From contig QWHC01000001.1 of NCBI GenBank assembly GCA_021404685.1, positions 62,001 to 126,000 on the forward strand: a stretch of 64,000 nt of DNA. Reading direction: 5' to 3'. This stretch comes from Chloroflexi bacterium CFX4 (GTDB lineage: Bacteria > Chloroflexota > Anaerolineae > Aggregatilineales > UBA2796). The notes beneath the pieces are model-generated. The model did not search any database and had not been told where the DNA came from. It saw nothing but the letters and a program-made list of their open reading frames with translations. Each line of letters starts with the position of its first letter. Positions within the stretch are counted from its first letter, which is position 1. The translations under genes and the position numbers were made by a program. Shown here one piece after another: positions 1 to 9,125 of this stretch.

Positions 1-566
1 AGCGCGCCGTCATCGAGTTGGCAGTTGCCACCAATGGGCGCCTGCTCGGTCTGTTCAGCAGCTTTACGCAGTTGCGGCAATCCGCGCAGAACATCGCCGC
101 ACGCCTGAAGCTGGGCAACATCAGCGTGTTGGATCAATCGGATGGCACCAGCCAGAGCGCCCTGCTCGAAAACTTCCGTGCGTTGGGCGAAAAAGCCGTG
201 TTGCTTGGCGTGCGCGGCGTCTGGGATGATGTCGCCTTTCATGAGGACGACTTGCGCGCTGTGCTGCTGACACGCTTGCCGTTCGCCGTGCCAAACGATC
301 CGCTCTTTGTGGCACGTGGCGAAGGCTACGAAAATGCCTTCCAACATTACGCTGTGCCATCGGCTGTACTGCGCTTTCGGCAGGCAATCGGCAGGCTGAT
401 CGAAGGCAGGGCAGCACGCAGCGTGGTGGTCATCCTTGATAAGCGCATGACCAGCCGCGATTACGCGCAAACCTTCCTTGACAGTTTGCCGCCAAGCACC
501 ATTCGGCGCGCACCGCTGGCAGATTTGGCAGGCATGGCGCGCCAATGGCTGGCAGAGGAAAACTAG
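1..566 (+). CDS. DinG-type ATP-dependent helicase, C-terminal part (truncated by window start)
   Basis: The reading frame is open from base 3 to the stop at 564-566, so the gene starts outside the window. The visible ~187 residues match the C-terminal helicase domain (helicase C2) of DinG/XPD-like superfamily 2 DNA helicases. A segment reading NGRLLGLFSSFTQLR resembles the motif where these enzymes resume the second RecA fold. QAIGRLIEG, near residue 125, is the arginine-finger motif VI (Q-x-x-G-R). VVVILDKR follows it, as expected. The family unwinds DNA in repair and recombination. The ATPase motifs and Fe-S cysteines lie upstream and cannot be checked. Endonuclease V follows after 3 bases, suggesting a DNA-repair transcription unit. 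Confidence 0.82.
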   Translation, partial: RAVIELAVATNGRLLGLFSSFTQLRQSAQNIAARLKLGNISVLDQSDGTSQSALLENFRALGEKAVLLGVRGVWDDVAFHEDDLRAVLLTRLPFAVPNDPLFVARGEGYENAFQHYAVPSAVLRFRQAIGRLIEGRAARSVVVILDKRMTSRDYAQTFLDSLPPSTIRRAPLADLAGMARQWLAEEN

Positions 567-569
567 CGC

Positions 570-1232
570 GTGGAGATTCGGACTCTGCACGAGTGGGCGC
601 TGACGCCAAACCAAGCTGTCGATCTTCAGCGCCGTTTGGCAGCCCAAGTGGTGGATAGGCTGCCGCTGCCGCTGGAAGCGGTGGGCTCTGTGGCAGGTGT
701 GGATGTTAGCGTGAAGGATAACCTCTCGCAGGCAGCGGTCGTCGTGCTGAATTTTCCCGCGCTCAAGGTGATCGAAACAGTTACTGCGCAGCTTGAAACG
801 CCCTTCCCATACATTAGCGGCTTGCTCAGCTTCCGTGAAGCGCCGGTGCTGCTTAAGGCGTTTGCGCTGCTCCGCCACACACCGGATGTGTTCCTGTTCG
901 ATGGCATGGGCAAAATTCATCCGCGCCGCTTTGGGATTGCCTGCCACATGGGCTTGTGGCTGAACAAACCAAGCATCGGTTGTGGCAAAACGCCCTACAT
1001 TGGCACTTATGTTGAGCCGCCACACGGGCGCGGCAGCTACGCCGCCCTACACGACAAAGGCGAAGTGATCGGCGTTGTGCTGCGGACGCGCAGCAATGTC
1101 AAGCCGCTTTACGTCTCGGTTGGGCATCTGATTGATCTGGAGAGCGCCCGCCAAATTGTTATGGCATGTACAACACGCTACCGCTTGCCCGAACCGATTA
1201 GGCAGGCGCATCAGGCGGCGGGCAACTTCTAG
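570..1232 (+). CDS. nfi: Endonuclease V (deoxyinosine-specific)
   Basis: This is a 220-residue endonuclease V, which nicks DNA one phosphodiester 3' of deoxyinosine to start repair of deaminated adenine. The three metal-binding acids are visible: D45 in VAGVDVS, E90 in SFREAP and D111 in FDGMGKIHPRR, with the expected spacing. Later motifs include GCGKTPYIG and the RT..VKPLYVSVGH block. The strand-separating PYIP wedge reads PYIS here (residues 80-83), a small departure. The start is GTG at 570, three bases after the upstream helicase stop, so the two are probably co-transcribed. Its stop shares the bases CTAG with the stop of the convergent glycosyltransferase. Confidence 0.95.
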   Translation: MEIRTLHEWALTPNQAVDLQRRLAAQVVDRLPLPLEAVGSVAGVDVSVKDNLSQAAVVVLNFPALKVIETVTAQLETPFPYISGLLSFREAPVLLKAFALLRHTPDVFLFDGMGKIHPRRFGIACHMGLWLNKPSIGCGKTPYIGTYVEPPHGRGSYAALHDKGEVIGVVLRTRSNVKPLYVSVGHLIDLESARQIVMACTTRYRLPEPIRQAHQAAGNF

Positions 1233-2143
1233 CGCTCAGTCATATAAGCACGGATGGTGTGCAGGATCACACCGGTGAAGATGGCAAAGACACCGATCAA
1301 GCAGAAGGTAATAGCGATCAGGGCGGTGCCAAGCGCGAGTGATGAATAGGTGTTGTAAGTGGCAACCACATTGGCGCCCAATACCAAGCCGATCAGGATG
1401 GAGAGCGCGCCCGCCACGCCGAAGAAGAACAACGGGCGGTGCTGCCCGACCAAACGCAAAACACCCGTGAGGACTTGCAAGCCGTGCGCGAATGGATTGC
1501 GCTTCGGCTTCTCATCATAGTTCACACTGATCGGCACTTCAAGCGCCTGCAAGCTGTGTTTCCGCAGCAAGAACTGCATCTCGGATTCGACCGAGAAGCC
1601 CAGCGACGTGAAATTCATCAGGTTCAGCGCCCGCTGCGAAAGCGCCCGAAAGCCGCTCTGTGAATCTGAGAGTGGCACGCCAGAGGCAGCATTCGTGATA
1701 GCGGTCAGGGCGTGCTGCCCAACGATCCGCCAGCGCGGCGTGTTGCTTGGCAAGCCCATAAAGCGCGAACCGACCACCAAATCCGCCGCGCCTGCTTGAA
1801 TGGGTGCCAGCAGGCGCGGAATATCGTTCGGATTGTGCTGCCCATCGCCATCCAGCAGCACGACTGCGGCGGCACCACGCCTCTGTGCGGCTGCCAAGCC
1901 TGTGTTGAGGGCGGCTGCCTTGCCGCCGTTGGCTTGGCGGATGACCTCTGCGCCGGCGCATTCAGCAAGCCACGCCGTCTCATCCTGCGAGCCATCGTCC
2001 ACCACCAACACCTGATCAACGTGGCGGCGCGCTTTGATCACCACGCTGGCAATGAATCGATCTTCGTTGAAGGCGGGAATGACGGCGATTAGCGGCGCAT
2101 GAGCGACAACCGCTGCCTGTTGGGTAAGTTCTTGGTTGGTCAT
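1229..2143 (-). CDS. GT2 glycosyltransferase, polyprenol-phosphate sugar synthase type, two C-terminal membrane helices
   Basis: This 304-residue protein has a GT-A fold. IAVIPAFNE opens the domain, VVDDGSQDET is the nucleotide-sugar site, LLDGDGQH carries the DxD-like metal site, and DSQSGFRAL is typical of dolichol/undecaprenol-phosphate hexosyltransferases. Two hydrophobic helices follow at about residues 230-255 and 265-290. It probably transfers a sugar to a lipid carrier on the cytoplasmic face for glycan or protein glycosylation. The start was set at ATG 2143 rather than an upstream frame extension. A TAAAAT -10 with an upstream TGn lies exactly 7 bases before this ATG and no ribosome site is visible, so the mRNA may be leaderless. 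Confidence 0.88.
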   Translation of the reverse strand: MTNQELTQQAAVVAHAPLIAVIPAFNEDRFIASVVIKARRHVDQVLVVDDGSQDETAWLAECAGAEVIRQANGGKAAALNTGLAAAQRRGAAAVVLLDGDGQHNPNDIPRLLAPIQAGAADLVVGSRFMGLPSNTPRWRIVGQHALTAITNAASGVPLSDSQSGFRALSQRALNLMNFTSLGFSVESEMQFLLRKHSLQALEVPISVNYDEKPKRNPFAHGLQVLTGVLRLVGQHRPLFFFGVAGALSILIGLVLGANVVATYNTYSSLALGTALIAITFCLIGVFAIFTGVILHTIRAYMTER

Positions 2144-2150
2144 GGCTGCT

Positions 2151-2181
2151 ATTTTACCACGTTCCGCCGTAAAGTTGGCAA
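2151..2181 (-). promoter_or_regulatory. Promoter of the GT2 glycosyltransferase, probably leaderless
   Basis: On the minus strand TAAAAT (2156-2151) is preceded by TGG, making an extended -10. It ends 7 bases before the ATG, so transcription would start at or next to the A of the start codon. A TTGCCA at 2181-2176 could be a -35, but the spacing of 19 is long. Confidence 0.5.
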
Positions 2182-2285
2182 CACTGCTCTTGCCTTGCAC
2201 AAACGGTACTTAAACGAATGATTGGGAAGCCTACAAATCCTTACAGACTCCCTACATTTTACGACAACGCCCTTTACGCGCCCTG

Positions 2286-2294
2286 TGGTATGAT
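2286..2294 (+). promoter_or_regulatory. Extended -10 promoter for the Tad-like operon
   Basis: TGGTATGAT (2286-2294) fits an extended -10 (TGn followed by TATGAT), about 90 bases before the first Tad-like gene. No convincing -35 is visible. The rest of the 2204-2382 gap holds no gene that I can see. Confidence 0.4.
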
Positions 2295-2382
2295 GTTTGC
2301 AGCGGTACTCTATTCAGGCAAAAATCCGCGTGGTGGCGAGGGCAGCAACGCCAATGCCGACAGCAGCTTTTGAGGGATACCT

Positions 2383-3579
2383 ATGCGAAAAACGTGGGGA
2401 AAAATAATCAACATCTTAGATGGGAAGCCAAGCGGCGCCAAAGGGCAGAGCATCGTCGAATCGGCGATCACCTTCCCGATCCTCATCTTGATGGTGTTGG
2501 GCTTGGCAGAGATGGGCTTTGCCATGAACTATTATTTAACCATGCTAGACCTTGTGCGCGAGGCAGGGCGTCGGGGTGCTAACCTGAGCCCGGTCTTTTG
2601 GAATGATGCGGATACGCGCAACTATAATCGCCTTGATTGCGATACCTTTGTGCCGTCCGACGGCGTCAGCCACCTGTACAACTTGGGCGATAACATCAAC
2701 CAAAATCGGCGCGTGCCGCGTGGACCGAACGCCGCACTCTATAACTACACGGTCGGTCCTGAGGGCAATTACGGCTTCTTTGATGCAGTGGTCTGCCAGA
2801 TCATCTTGAGCATGTATCCGATGGAATTTGAGGATGCGCGCCCATGGGGTGGGGATGGTGACATTCCGCCCGGCAACCCTGACCGCACCGCCGAATTTAC
2901 CAAGAATGATATTGTCGTCTCTGCCTTTTCATACACCATGATGGATTTCAACAAACCTTTCAAAGGATCGGTGACAGGTGGGACGTTCGGTCCAACAGTG
3001 CCGAGCAACCGCCTCTACATGCGCGTAACCGGGCGCTATCCACGTGATAACCGCTACTGCACCACCACCGAAGGCGGCGGCGATAACCGTGACCCGTTTG
3101 ACTACAAAACGCCGGATGTCTATTCAATGTGGCGGACTGGCCGCCCTGCCGATATTGACGAACTCGGCTACGGTCTCACCGTTGGCGACCCGCGCTATGA
3201 CGACCCACGCGAGCATATCACCACCGTTTCGCAAGGCATCCGCGGCTTTGTCTTTACCGGCAACGCCATTGGTACCTATAACAACAGCGATCCCAATAAC
3301 TACTGCTTAGGCTCAAAGTTCACGGTGCAGGATGTCGAAACACGGTTGAACCTCACACTTTCCACCACTGGTCTAGAAGTCTACCGTCCGAACGGCGGTT
3401 TGGTGTTGGTGGAGATGTATTGGCAGTATCACCCGCGCTTCTTCCAACCGATTGCGGCGCTCTTCGGCGGCGGCTTCTTCAGCGGTGCGGATGGCTCGCT
3501 TGCCAACGATCCCGTCTTTCACGTTTTCGGCTTTTTCCCTGCGCCCGGCGCGCAGGCAACTGCCACACCTGAAGAATAG
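2383..3579 (+). CDS. TadE-like pseudopilin-type membrane protein
   Basis: This 398-residue protein has a TadE/TadG-like N-terminus: a basic stretch, then GQSIVESAITFPILIL followed by a hydrophobic segment ending near residue 50. TadE-type proteins are minor pseudopilins of tight-adherence (Flp pilus) systems, but many Chloroflexota surface proteins share this N-terminus. The extracytoplasmic remainder is much longer than classical TadE (about 150-200 residues) and has no recognised enzyme motif. A good ribosome site (GAGGG) precedes the ATG. It is the first of three co-directional genes with related N-termini. No tadA, tadB, tadC or rcpA gene is in the window, so whether it builds a pilus is unknown. 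Confidence 0.75.
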   Translation: MRKTWGKIINILDGKPSGAKGQSIVESAITFPILILMVLGLAEMGFAMNYYLTMLDLVREAGRRGANLSPVFWNDADTRNYNRLDCDTFVPSDGVSHLYNLGDNINQNRRVPRGPNAALYNYTVGPEGNYGFFDAVVCQIILSMYPMEFEDARPWGGDGDIPPGNPDRTAEFTKNDIVVSAFSYTMMDFNKPFKGSVTGGTFGPTVPSNRLYMRVTGRYPRDNRYCTTTEGGGDNRDPFDYKTPDVYSMWRTGRPADIDELGYGLTVGDPRYDDPREHITTVSQGIRGFVFTGNAIGTYNNSDPNNYCLGSKFTVQDVETRLNLTLSTTGLEVYRPNGGLVLVEMYWQYHPRFFQPIAALFGGGFFSGADGSLANDPVFHVFGFFPAPGAQATATPEE

Positions 3580-3606
3580 AACGGCAGAAGAAAGGAGGCA
3601 GACTCG

Positions 3607-6255
3607 ATGCAGTCATCTTTTAGCCAATTCGTCCGCCTGATGAACCGCCGCAGCCGCAATGGGCAATCTTTGCTGATTGTGGCAGTTGCGTTCATCGGCT
3701 TAATTGCCTTTGTGGGCATCGCCGTAGATGTCGGCTTGATGTTGGTGCGCTACAGCGCCCTTACACGCGCCGTAGACGCGGCTGCCATCGCGGCGGCAGG
3801 GCAGGTGCGCGAAGGCACAGACTACCGCACGCTTGTAGCAGCCGCTCAGCAGTTCATCCAGTTGCAGGGCAACATTGATGTTAGCACTGTTTTTGTGGAT
3901 ACCTGCGAGACCGAGATGGCAGACTATGTGCGCGCCAATCCCGGCTCAGACCCGCTGCCGGCGCTTTTGAACAAGGTGCCGCCTTCGGAACTGTGCCGCC
4001 CTGATCCACAGAAATTGGTGCGTGTGACCGCCCAAATGCGCTCACCAACGACCTTCCTCTCCCTGATCTGGGGTCCGGAAGTCATCCTAGAGGCGAGTTC
4101 CGTCTCGCAGACGGCTGTGTTGGACGTGGCGCTGGTGATTGATACCTCGCTATCCATGTCCACCGAGACCTACTACGCGCAGCGCACCTACGCCATCCCA
4201 TCCGGGCAGACCGATAACCGCGAGAATCTGCGCGCCTTTGAGCCATTCACCAGCCTAGGGCTGCAACCCTACCCCTACAAAACGACGCCTGGCGATGCGG
4301 CGGATGCCCGCCCTGAGCCTCCGGTCCCTGATACGGGTATGTATCTCGGTTCGCCTGCCATTCGCCGCGAGTGTTGGTACGCTGACCCAACCTTTTTGGG
4401 TAGCGAGGTGAACTACGCCTCCAACTATGCGTGGGCGGGCTGCTGCAATGATCCGACCACACAGCTTACACCACCTGCCAGCGGCGACTATGATCGCATG
4501 AATTGGTACATCTACGATAACCCAAGTCTGCCACAGGCGCTGATCATGACCAATGCCACGCACCCTGAGCTAGGCTTTGGCGCTGCCTCGCGTGTGTTGA
4601 GCGGCTTGCCCGACAACAATTTTAGCGACCTGATCTGCCAACCCTTTAAGCAGGTGCGCGATGCCGCCCGCCGCTTCATCAAACGCCTAGACTTTGTGCG
4701 CGGCGACCGCTTGGTATTGGTCACCTTCAGTGCTGAGGTCAGGACGGTGAAAGCAGGCGTTTTTGCCACCCGTGCCGAAGAGCAGGCAGCGCCACCGTTC
4801 ATCGTGGATAAGATCACCGCCGTGCAGACCCTGAATGAAAAGGTCGGCGTCTCGGTGAACATGACCGGACGGCAAAGCCCGCGCCAGTGCTACACCACGC
4901 AACCTATCCGTGACCCTGACTATGTGAACTTCCGCCGTGTACGCAATTACTGGACGCAAGTGCAGTGTAACGATACGAACATGGGCGGCGGCGTCTTTCA
5001 GGCACGTGCTGAGTTGGTGAACCCGAACTACATCCGCCGTGAGGCAGTTTGGGTGATGGTGCTGCTGACCGATGGTTATCCCAACCGCACACCCGACTAC
5101 CGCTTCTTCTTGGGCAGTGGGCAGTCAACAGGGACTGGCAGCTCTAACCTGAATTGGCTGGCAGTCCCAGCCGGCAGCGGCATTTCAGGGCCTGGCACCT
5201 GGAAGCCGAGCGACCTCTCGCCTGAAGAGATCATTCGTTACTGCCGCTACTTCCAAGACTATAACGGGGATAGCGTCATTGACGGTCAGGATAACTTCTT
5301 CCTCGACCCGAAGGCAGGGCGCGAACCGCAGTTCTGTGTGCCGGAGAATGGCTGGCCCCCTGCTAGCGGACCTGAGACGATCCCGTGGGGACAGTCCCAG
5401 TATGAAGATGGCACCTACCGCGCCAGCTTTGGCTTCTGCCCGTGGTACACCTTCTGCACTGCCAACAACCAGAACGAAGGCCCGAACAACCCGACCAACA
5501 GCGGTTTAGGACCGGTGCTGCCGCAGTGTACCGCCAACGACACCAAGCCTTTCTGGTGGGATAGCTTGCTGGGTGCGGACGGCAATCCCGTTGGTTGGCG
5601 TGGTGAGCCTGCCCTGCCCGAATGCCTTGATGGACATCCCGATACACGCCATTTCTGCATGGATGACTTTGGGCGCTTGAACCTGAACGGCGGGCGCTGC
5701 GATGAGCGCTATGACCCTGATGACTACACCCGCGATCAGGCGGACTTTGCAGGCTTGATCGAGTTCAGCGCTGTTCAGAAGGGCAACTTCATCGCCATGT
5801 TCACCATCTTCTTCGCCCAGAAGAATGCCCAGGGGCAGCTTACCAACATTGGCGAGAACATTCTTGGCATTAAGGTGCTGCGCTATATGGCTGATGCAGG
5901 CGATAACGGCGTGATTGATAACCACTTGCAGGCATGGTACCGCGCCACACGCCCAACCCTTGCCCAAATGCAAACCATGCTTGGCACAGAGCGTTACTTC
6001 CCGCCCACAGGCGACTCGCGCTATTTGGTTGTGCAAGATGGGCGTACCATCGTAGACCCATCCAAGCCGCCGGATCCGTGCGCGCAGTATGACTATAGCA
6101 ACGGCGCGCTGCGCGTTGCCAACCCAGGTGATGCAACCTATGAAAATGCCGCACGCACAAGCTGCGGTCAGTTCTGGTTTGCTAAGGATATTCGTGCCGT
6201 GAATGATGCCTTCACTGAAATTGCAGGGCGCTTATTCACACGGCTTTCGCGTTAA
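3607..6255 (+). CDS. TadG-like membrane protein with von Willebrand factor A domain
   Basis: This 882-residue protein begins with a TadG-like anchor (GQSLLIVAVAFIGLIAFVGIAVD) and a short TadG N-terminal region. It continues into a VWA domain whose metal-ion-dependent adhesion site is seen as DTSLS at residues 179-183, with a later LLTDG strand. Long insertions rich in Asn, Gly, Pro and Tyr separate the VWA motifs, and many cysteine pairs suggest extracellular disulfides. TadG proteins with VWA domains are thought to mediate adhesion. A strong ribosome site (AAAGGAGG) lies before ATG 3607, 27 bases after the upstream gene, so the genes form an operon. Confidence 0.8.
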   Translation: MQSSFSQFVRLMNRRSRNGQSLLIVAVAFIGLIAFVGIAVDVGLMLVRYSALTRAVDAAAIAAAGQVREGTDYRTLVAAAQQFIQLQGNIDVSTVFVDTCETEMADYVRANPGSDPLPALLNKVPPSELCRPDPQKLVRVTAQMRSPTTFLSLIWGPEVILEASSVSQTAVLDVALVIDTSLSMSTETYYAQRTYAIPSGQTDNRENLRAFEPFTSLGLQPYPYKTTPGDAADARPEPPVPDTGMYLGSPAIRRECWYADPTFLGSEVNYASNYAWAGCCNDPTTQLTPPASGDYDRMNWYIYDNPSLPQALIMTNATHPELGFGAASRVLSGLPDNNFSDLICQPFKQVRDAARRFIKRLDFVRGDRLVLVTFSAEVRTVKAGVFATRAEEQAAPPFIVDKITAVQTLNEKVGVSVNMTGRQSPRQCYTTQPIRDPDYVNFRRVRNYWTQVQCNDTNMGGGVFQARAELVNPNYIRREAVWVMVLLTDGYPNRTPDYRFFLGSGQSTGTGSSNLNWLAVPAGSGISGPGTWKPSDLSPEEIIRYCRYFQDYNGDSVIDGQDNFFLDPKAGREPQFCVPENGWPPASGPETIPWGQSQYEDGTYRASFGFCPWYTFCTANNQNEGPNNPTNSGLGPVLPQCTANDTKPFWWDSLLGADGNPVGWRGEPALPECLDGHPDTRHFCMDDFGRLNLNGGRCDERYDPDDYTRDQADFAGLIEFSAVQKGNFIAMFTIFFAQKNAQGQLTNIGENILGIKVLRYMADAGDNGVIDNHLQAWYRATRPTLAQMQTMLGTERYFPPTGDSRYLVVQDGRTIVDPSKPPDPCAQYDYSNGALRVANPGDATYENAARTSCGQFWFAKDIRAVNDAFTEIAGRLFTRLSR

Positions 6256-6276
6256 CTTTAGGGGGACTCTACGGCT

Positions 6277-8988
6277 ATGTTCAATCTTCGCCGCCAATCC
6301 AACACCCCACCCTCTGCGACGAAACGCGCCCGTCGCAGAGGGCAAACCTTAGTGGAATTCGCACTGACCCTGCCAATTCTGCTCATGTTGATCTGGGGCA
6401 TCATCGAGTTTGGGCGCATCTTTCAAGCGTGGCTGACCATCCAAAATGCTGCTCGCGCTGCTGCCCGTTATGGCGTCACCGGGCGCTATGATCAGCAGCT
6501 TTTCAACAACATTGATAACCCATGGACGCCGCACATTCCCAACAATGTGCTGGACCCATGGGCAGATGGCACAGGCGGGACTGGGCAAAGTGGTGACGGC
6601 GTGCCGTGCCGCTTTGGCGATCAGTTCGGTGCCTTCAACCCAACCGGCACAACCATCAATGGCGACCGCTTCCATTTTGATCAGTTTGCCGGTCCTTCGC
6701 CGGGTCCTGATGATGAGTCGTTTTTCGCTTCTCGCTATAATGGCATTAATTGCGATCCCGGCATTGATGAACACCGCTGGCTGCGTCAAGACGTGCTGCG
6801 CCTCGTCTCCATGACGACGGCGGCGCGTGTGGGTGCGGGTGGCTTGGCGTTAGCGCCCTGGTACCGCATTCCCGGCACGGGCATCAACACTGAGCCGGGC
6901 GGCGATGGCTCCACACAGTCGGGCTGGTTCCACGTCTTTGTGTGCAGTTCGCGCCTTGCGCTGGGCGATGGCCGCTTTAGCTCTACCGCGCCGCGCTACA
7001 AAAACGAACGGGCGCATGTTACCACTGCCTCTAACAAAGCAGTCTACGGCTATCAGGCAGAAGGCATCCGCCTCTGCACGATCAACGAAGTCATCGAGTT
7101 CGGCGGCGTGGATATGAATGCCCTGAATGATTACGGCGGCGATCTTAGCTTGCGGCAGGGCGTCAATCAGTTTGATCCGGGCGGACCGGGCGACTTTGTG
7201 GAAGTGGTTGTCTACTTCAATCACCCACTCATCACGCCGCTGCCGTTGGTAGATGAACCTTACATCCGCCTTGAAGCACGCCGCACCATGATCAACGAGG
7301 TCTTCCGTTCGGCGCGTGTGCTGGAACTGCCTAACCTTGGCGGTCCGACCTTCACGCCGCGCCCAAGCAACACACCCGGCGGTTCGGGTCCAGCCTCGGC
7401 GACGCCCACCCGCACGATAACACCCTCCCAAACGCCTTCGCTGACGCCCTCTTGGACGGTGACGCCTTCGGCAACGCCAAGCTGCACGAACGTTGGCTTC
7501 GTTGGCGATCCGCGCCTTGTGAACAACCTTGTGCAGGTGGATATTCAGAATACCAACCCAGGGCCGATGTTCATCGAGTCCATGCGCGTAGCGTGGACGG
7601 AGAACCAAATCTACCCGAACATCTACCCTGATCAGGTCAAGATCAGCTCGCAGCCCTCGAATATCTGGTATTACGATACCAGCCAGCCGCGTGTGCGTTC
7701 GGGCGATGTGATCGACCGCAACCGTCCCGTGTGGCTGAACGGCACAGCGCCCAATTGGGTGAACCGTGCAGTGCCAGGCACCGGCACCACCACCACTTGG
7801 CAAATGCGCCTTGTGAACGGACCTGCTGATCTCAACACCATCTTCACACGGCACGACTTCACCGAACTTGAGATCACACTCACCGAGGACGGCACAGGCG
7901 GCGGTCAGCGCTGCGTGGTGCGCTACACAGGCATTCCGACGGCAACGCCGCCAAGCCCAACGCCAACCACTGCGCCAAACTGCGCGCTCTACTCGTTTAC
8001 CTTCGTCACCTTCCAGACCTTCGGTGTGGTGCGCTTCCAGTTTGCCCACAACGACCTTGCCTACAACCGTCCCGTCTCCATCGTCGGCTTTGATATGTTC
8101 TGGAAACAATACTTTGTCGGCATGTCGTTACCGCGCATGGCGGCAAAAGGCGCGAACGCCTTCGCCACAGATACGGTGGTGATGTGGGAGAAGAATCCCG
8201 GCGAGACAGGCTCGCCCACGGTTGGGCGCTCTACCGACGCTGAGTGGCGCACTTCGCCCTCGATTGATGTCGGCACTTCGCACGCCGTCTGGGTGGACTT
8301 TGATGGCACTAACCAGAACTTGCAATCGCAGTTCCCAGGCTTGGTGTTCGTCTCGGACTTCAACGGCTCGTCGGTGCTGCTCGATAACGGCTGCGTGATC
8401 ACGTTGCCGCCGGCGGCAACGCCTATCGGCACGGCAACCAACACCCTGACGCCATCGCGCACCTTCACCACGACGCCAACCCTGACCCTGACGCCGTCGC
8501 GCACCTTCACACCATCGCAGACCTTCACGCCGTCGCGCACCTTCACGCCGTCGAACACGCCGACGCGCACACCAACGCGCACGCCAACTAACACGCCGAC
8601 GATCACGCAGACGCCGTCGCGCACCTTCACGCCGTCCATCACACCAACGGCATCGCGCACCAACACACCAACGCGCACCTTCACACCGTCGCGCACGCCG
8701 ACCAACACAGCAACCTTTACACCATCAGCGACGCGCACGCCAACCAATACACGTACGCCAACGCTGACGCCGTCGCGCACGCCGACGCCATCCATCACGC
8801 CAATACCCTCCAACACGCCGACGCGCACGCCAACGCGCACGCCGTCCAACACACCAACGCGCACCAACACACCAACGCGCACACCAACACAGTTGGCAAC
8901 CAACACACCGCCACCTGTGGCAACAGCGACGCCGCCACCAACGGCAACCCTGCCAGACGACTCGTGCTTCCCCTTCTGCGGGAACTAA
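6277..8988 (+). CDS. TadE-like membrane protein with Thr-Pro repeat stalk
   Basis: This 903-residue protein opens with [20 protein letters not shown], a near-textbook TadE anchor, followed by [12 protein letters not shown]. Two globular extracytoplasmic segments (about residues 385-560 and 565-705) are separated by short Thr-Pro stretches. The last ~190 residues are almost entirely T/P/S/R/N repeats of the TPSRTFTPS and [10 protein letters not shown] kind. Such stalks are typical of Chloroflexota cell-surface proteins and are probably glycosylated. The protein ends in a short tail with two cysteines. It begins 21 bases after the VWA gene. No sortase signal or C-terminal anchor is seen. Confidence 0.78.
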   Translation: MFNLRRQSNTPPSATKRARRRGQTLVEFALTLPILLMLIWGIIEFGRIFQAWLTIQNAARAAARYGVTGRYDQQLFNNIDNPWTPHIPNNVLDPWADGTGGTGQSGDGVPCRFGDQFGAFNPTGTTINGDRFHFDQFAGPSPGPDDESFFASRYNGINCDPGIDEHRWLRQDVLRLVSMTTAARVGAGGLALAPWYRIPGTGINTEPGGDGSTQSGWFHVFVCSSRLALGDGRFSSTAPRYKNERAHVTTASNKAVYGYQAEGIRLCTINEVIEFGGVDMNALNDYGGDLSLRQGVNQFDPGGPGDFVEVVVYFNHPLITPLPLVDEPYIRLEARRTMINEVFRSARVLELPNLGGPTFTPRPSNTPGGSGPASATPTRTITPSQTPSLTPSWTVTPSATPSCTNVGFVGDPRLVNNLVQVDIQNTNPGPMFIESMRVAWTENQIYPNIYPDQVKISSQPSNIWYYDTSQPRVRSGDVIDRNRPVWLNGTAPNWVNRAVPGTGTTTTWQMRLVNGPADLNTIFTRHDFTELEITLTEDGTGGGQRCVVRYTGIPTATPPSPTPTTAPNCALYSFTFVTFQTFGVVRFQFAHNDLAYNRPVSIVGFDMFWKQYFVGMSLPRMAAKGANAFATDTVVMWEKNPGETGSPTVGRSTDAEWRTSPSIDVGTSHAVWVDFDGTNQNLQSQFPGLVFVSDFNGSSVLLDNGCVITLPPAATPIGTATNTLTPSRTFTTTPTLTLTPSRTFTPSQTFTPSRTFTPSNTPTRTPTRTPTNTPTITQTPSRTFTPSITPTASRTNTPTRTFTPSRTPTNTATFTPSATRTPTNTRTPTLTPSRTPTPSITPIPSNTPTRTPTRTPSNTPTRTNTPTRTPTQLATNTPPPVATATPPPTATLPDDSCFPFCGN
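8418..8952 (+). repeat. Low-complexity Thr-Pro coding repeat
   Basis: Degenerate short repeats built from ACGCC, TCGCGCACC and ACACCAACG units encode the Thr-Pro tail. The unit is near 6-12 bases and imperfect. A smaller island of the same kind is at about 7351-7485. The antisense strand is open through much of this block only because of the composition. Confidence 0.85.
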
Positions 8989-8997
8989 CGACCAATA

Positions 8998-9037
8998 AGC
9001 GCTCAAGCTGGTCATCTCTTGATCAGCTTGAAGCGCT
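8998..9037 (+). terminator. Inverted repeat after the Tad-like operon
   Basis: AGCGCTCAAGCTG at 8998-9010 pairs with CAGCTTGAAGCGCT at 9024-9037, giving a ~13-bp stem with one bulge and a 13-base loop. No T tract follows, so it may be a factor-dependent terminator or an mRNA-stabilising hairpin. Confidence 0.45.
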
Positions 9038-9054
9038 CACACAACAAGACACAC

Positions 9055-9096
9055 CAAAACAAAATGCGGCGGATGGGAAAGTCTTCCATCCGCCGC
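9055..9096 (-). terminator. Rho-independent terminator of the EF-G-like gene
   Basis: A perfect 11-bp stem (GCGGCGGATGG at 9066-9076, CCATCCGCCGC at 9086-9096) has a 9-base loop. On the minus strand it is followed by ATTTTGTTTTG, a T-rich tail, 30 bases after the EF-G-like stop. Confidence 0.8.
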
Positions 9097-9125
9097 AGTG
9101 TTTGTGAGATGCCTAGGCAGTCCTT

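Noticed and set aside
6850..8109. 419-codon open frame on the minus strand inside the third Tad-like gene
   Set aside because: It lies opposite a well-supported gene with a ribosome site and a recognisable anchor, and its own translation has no signal, domain or ribosome site.
8061..8906. 281-codon minus-strand frame reading Val-Gly-Val-Arg repeats
   Set aside because: It is the antisense image of the Thr-Pro repeat; composition alone keeps it open.
8418..8952. CRISPR-like or satellite array
   Set aside because: Repeats are contiguous, imperfect and in coding frame; there are no unique spacers of constant length.
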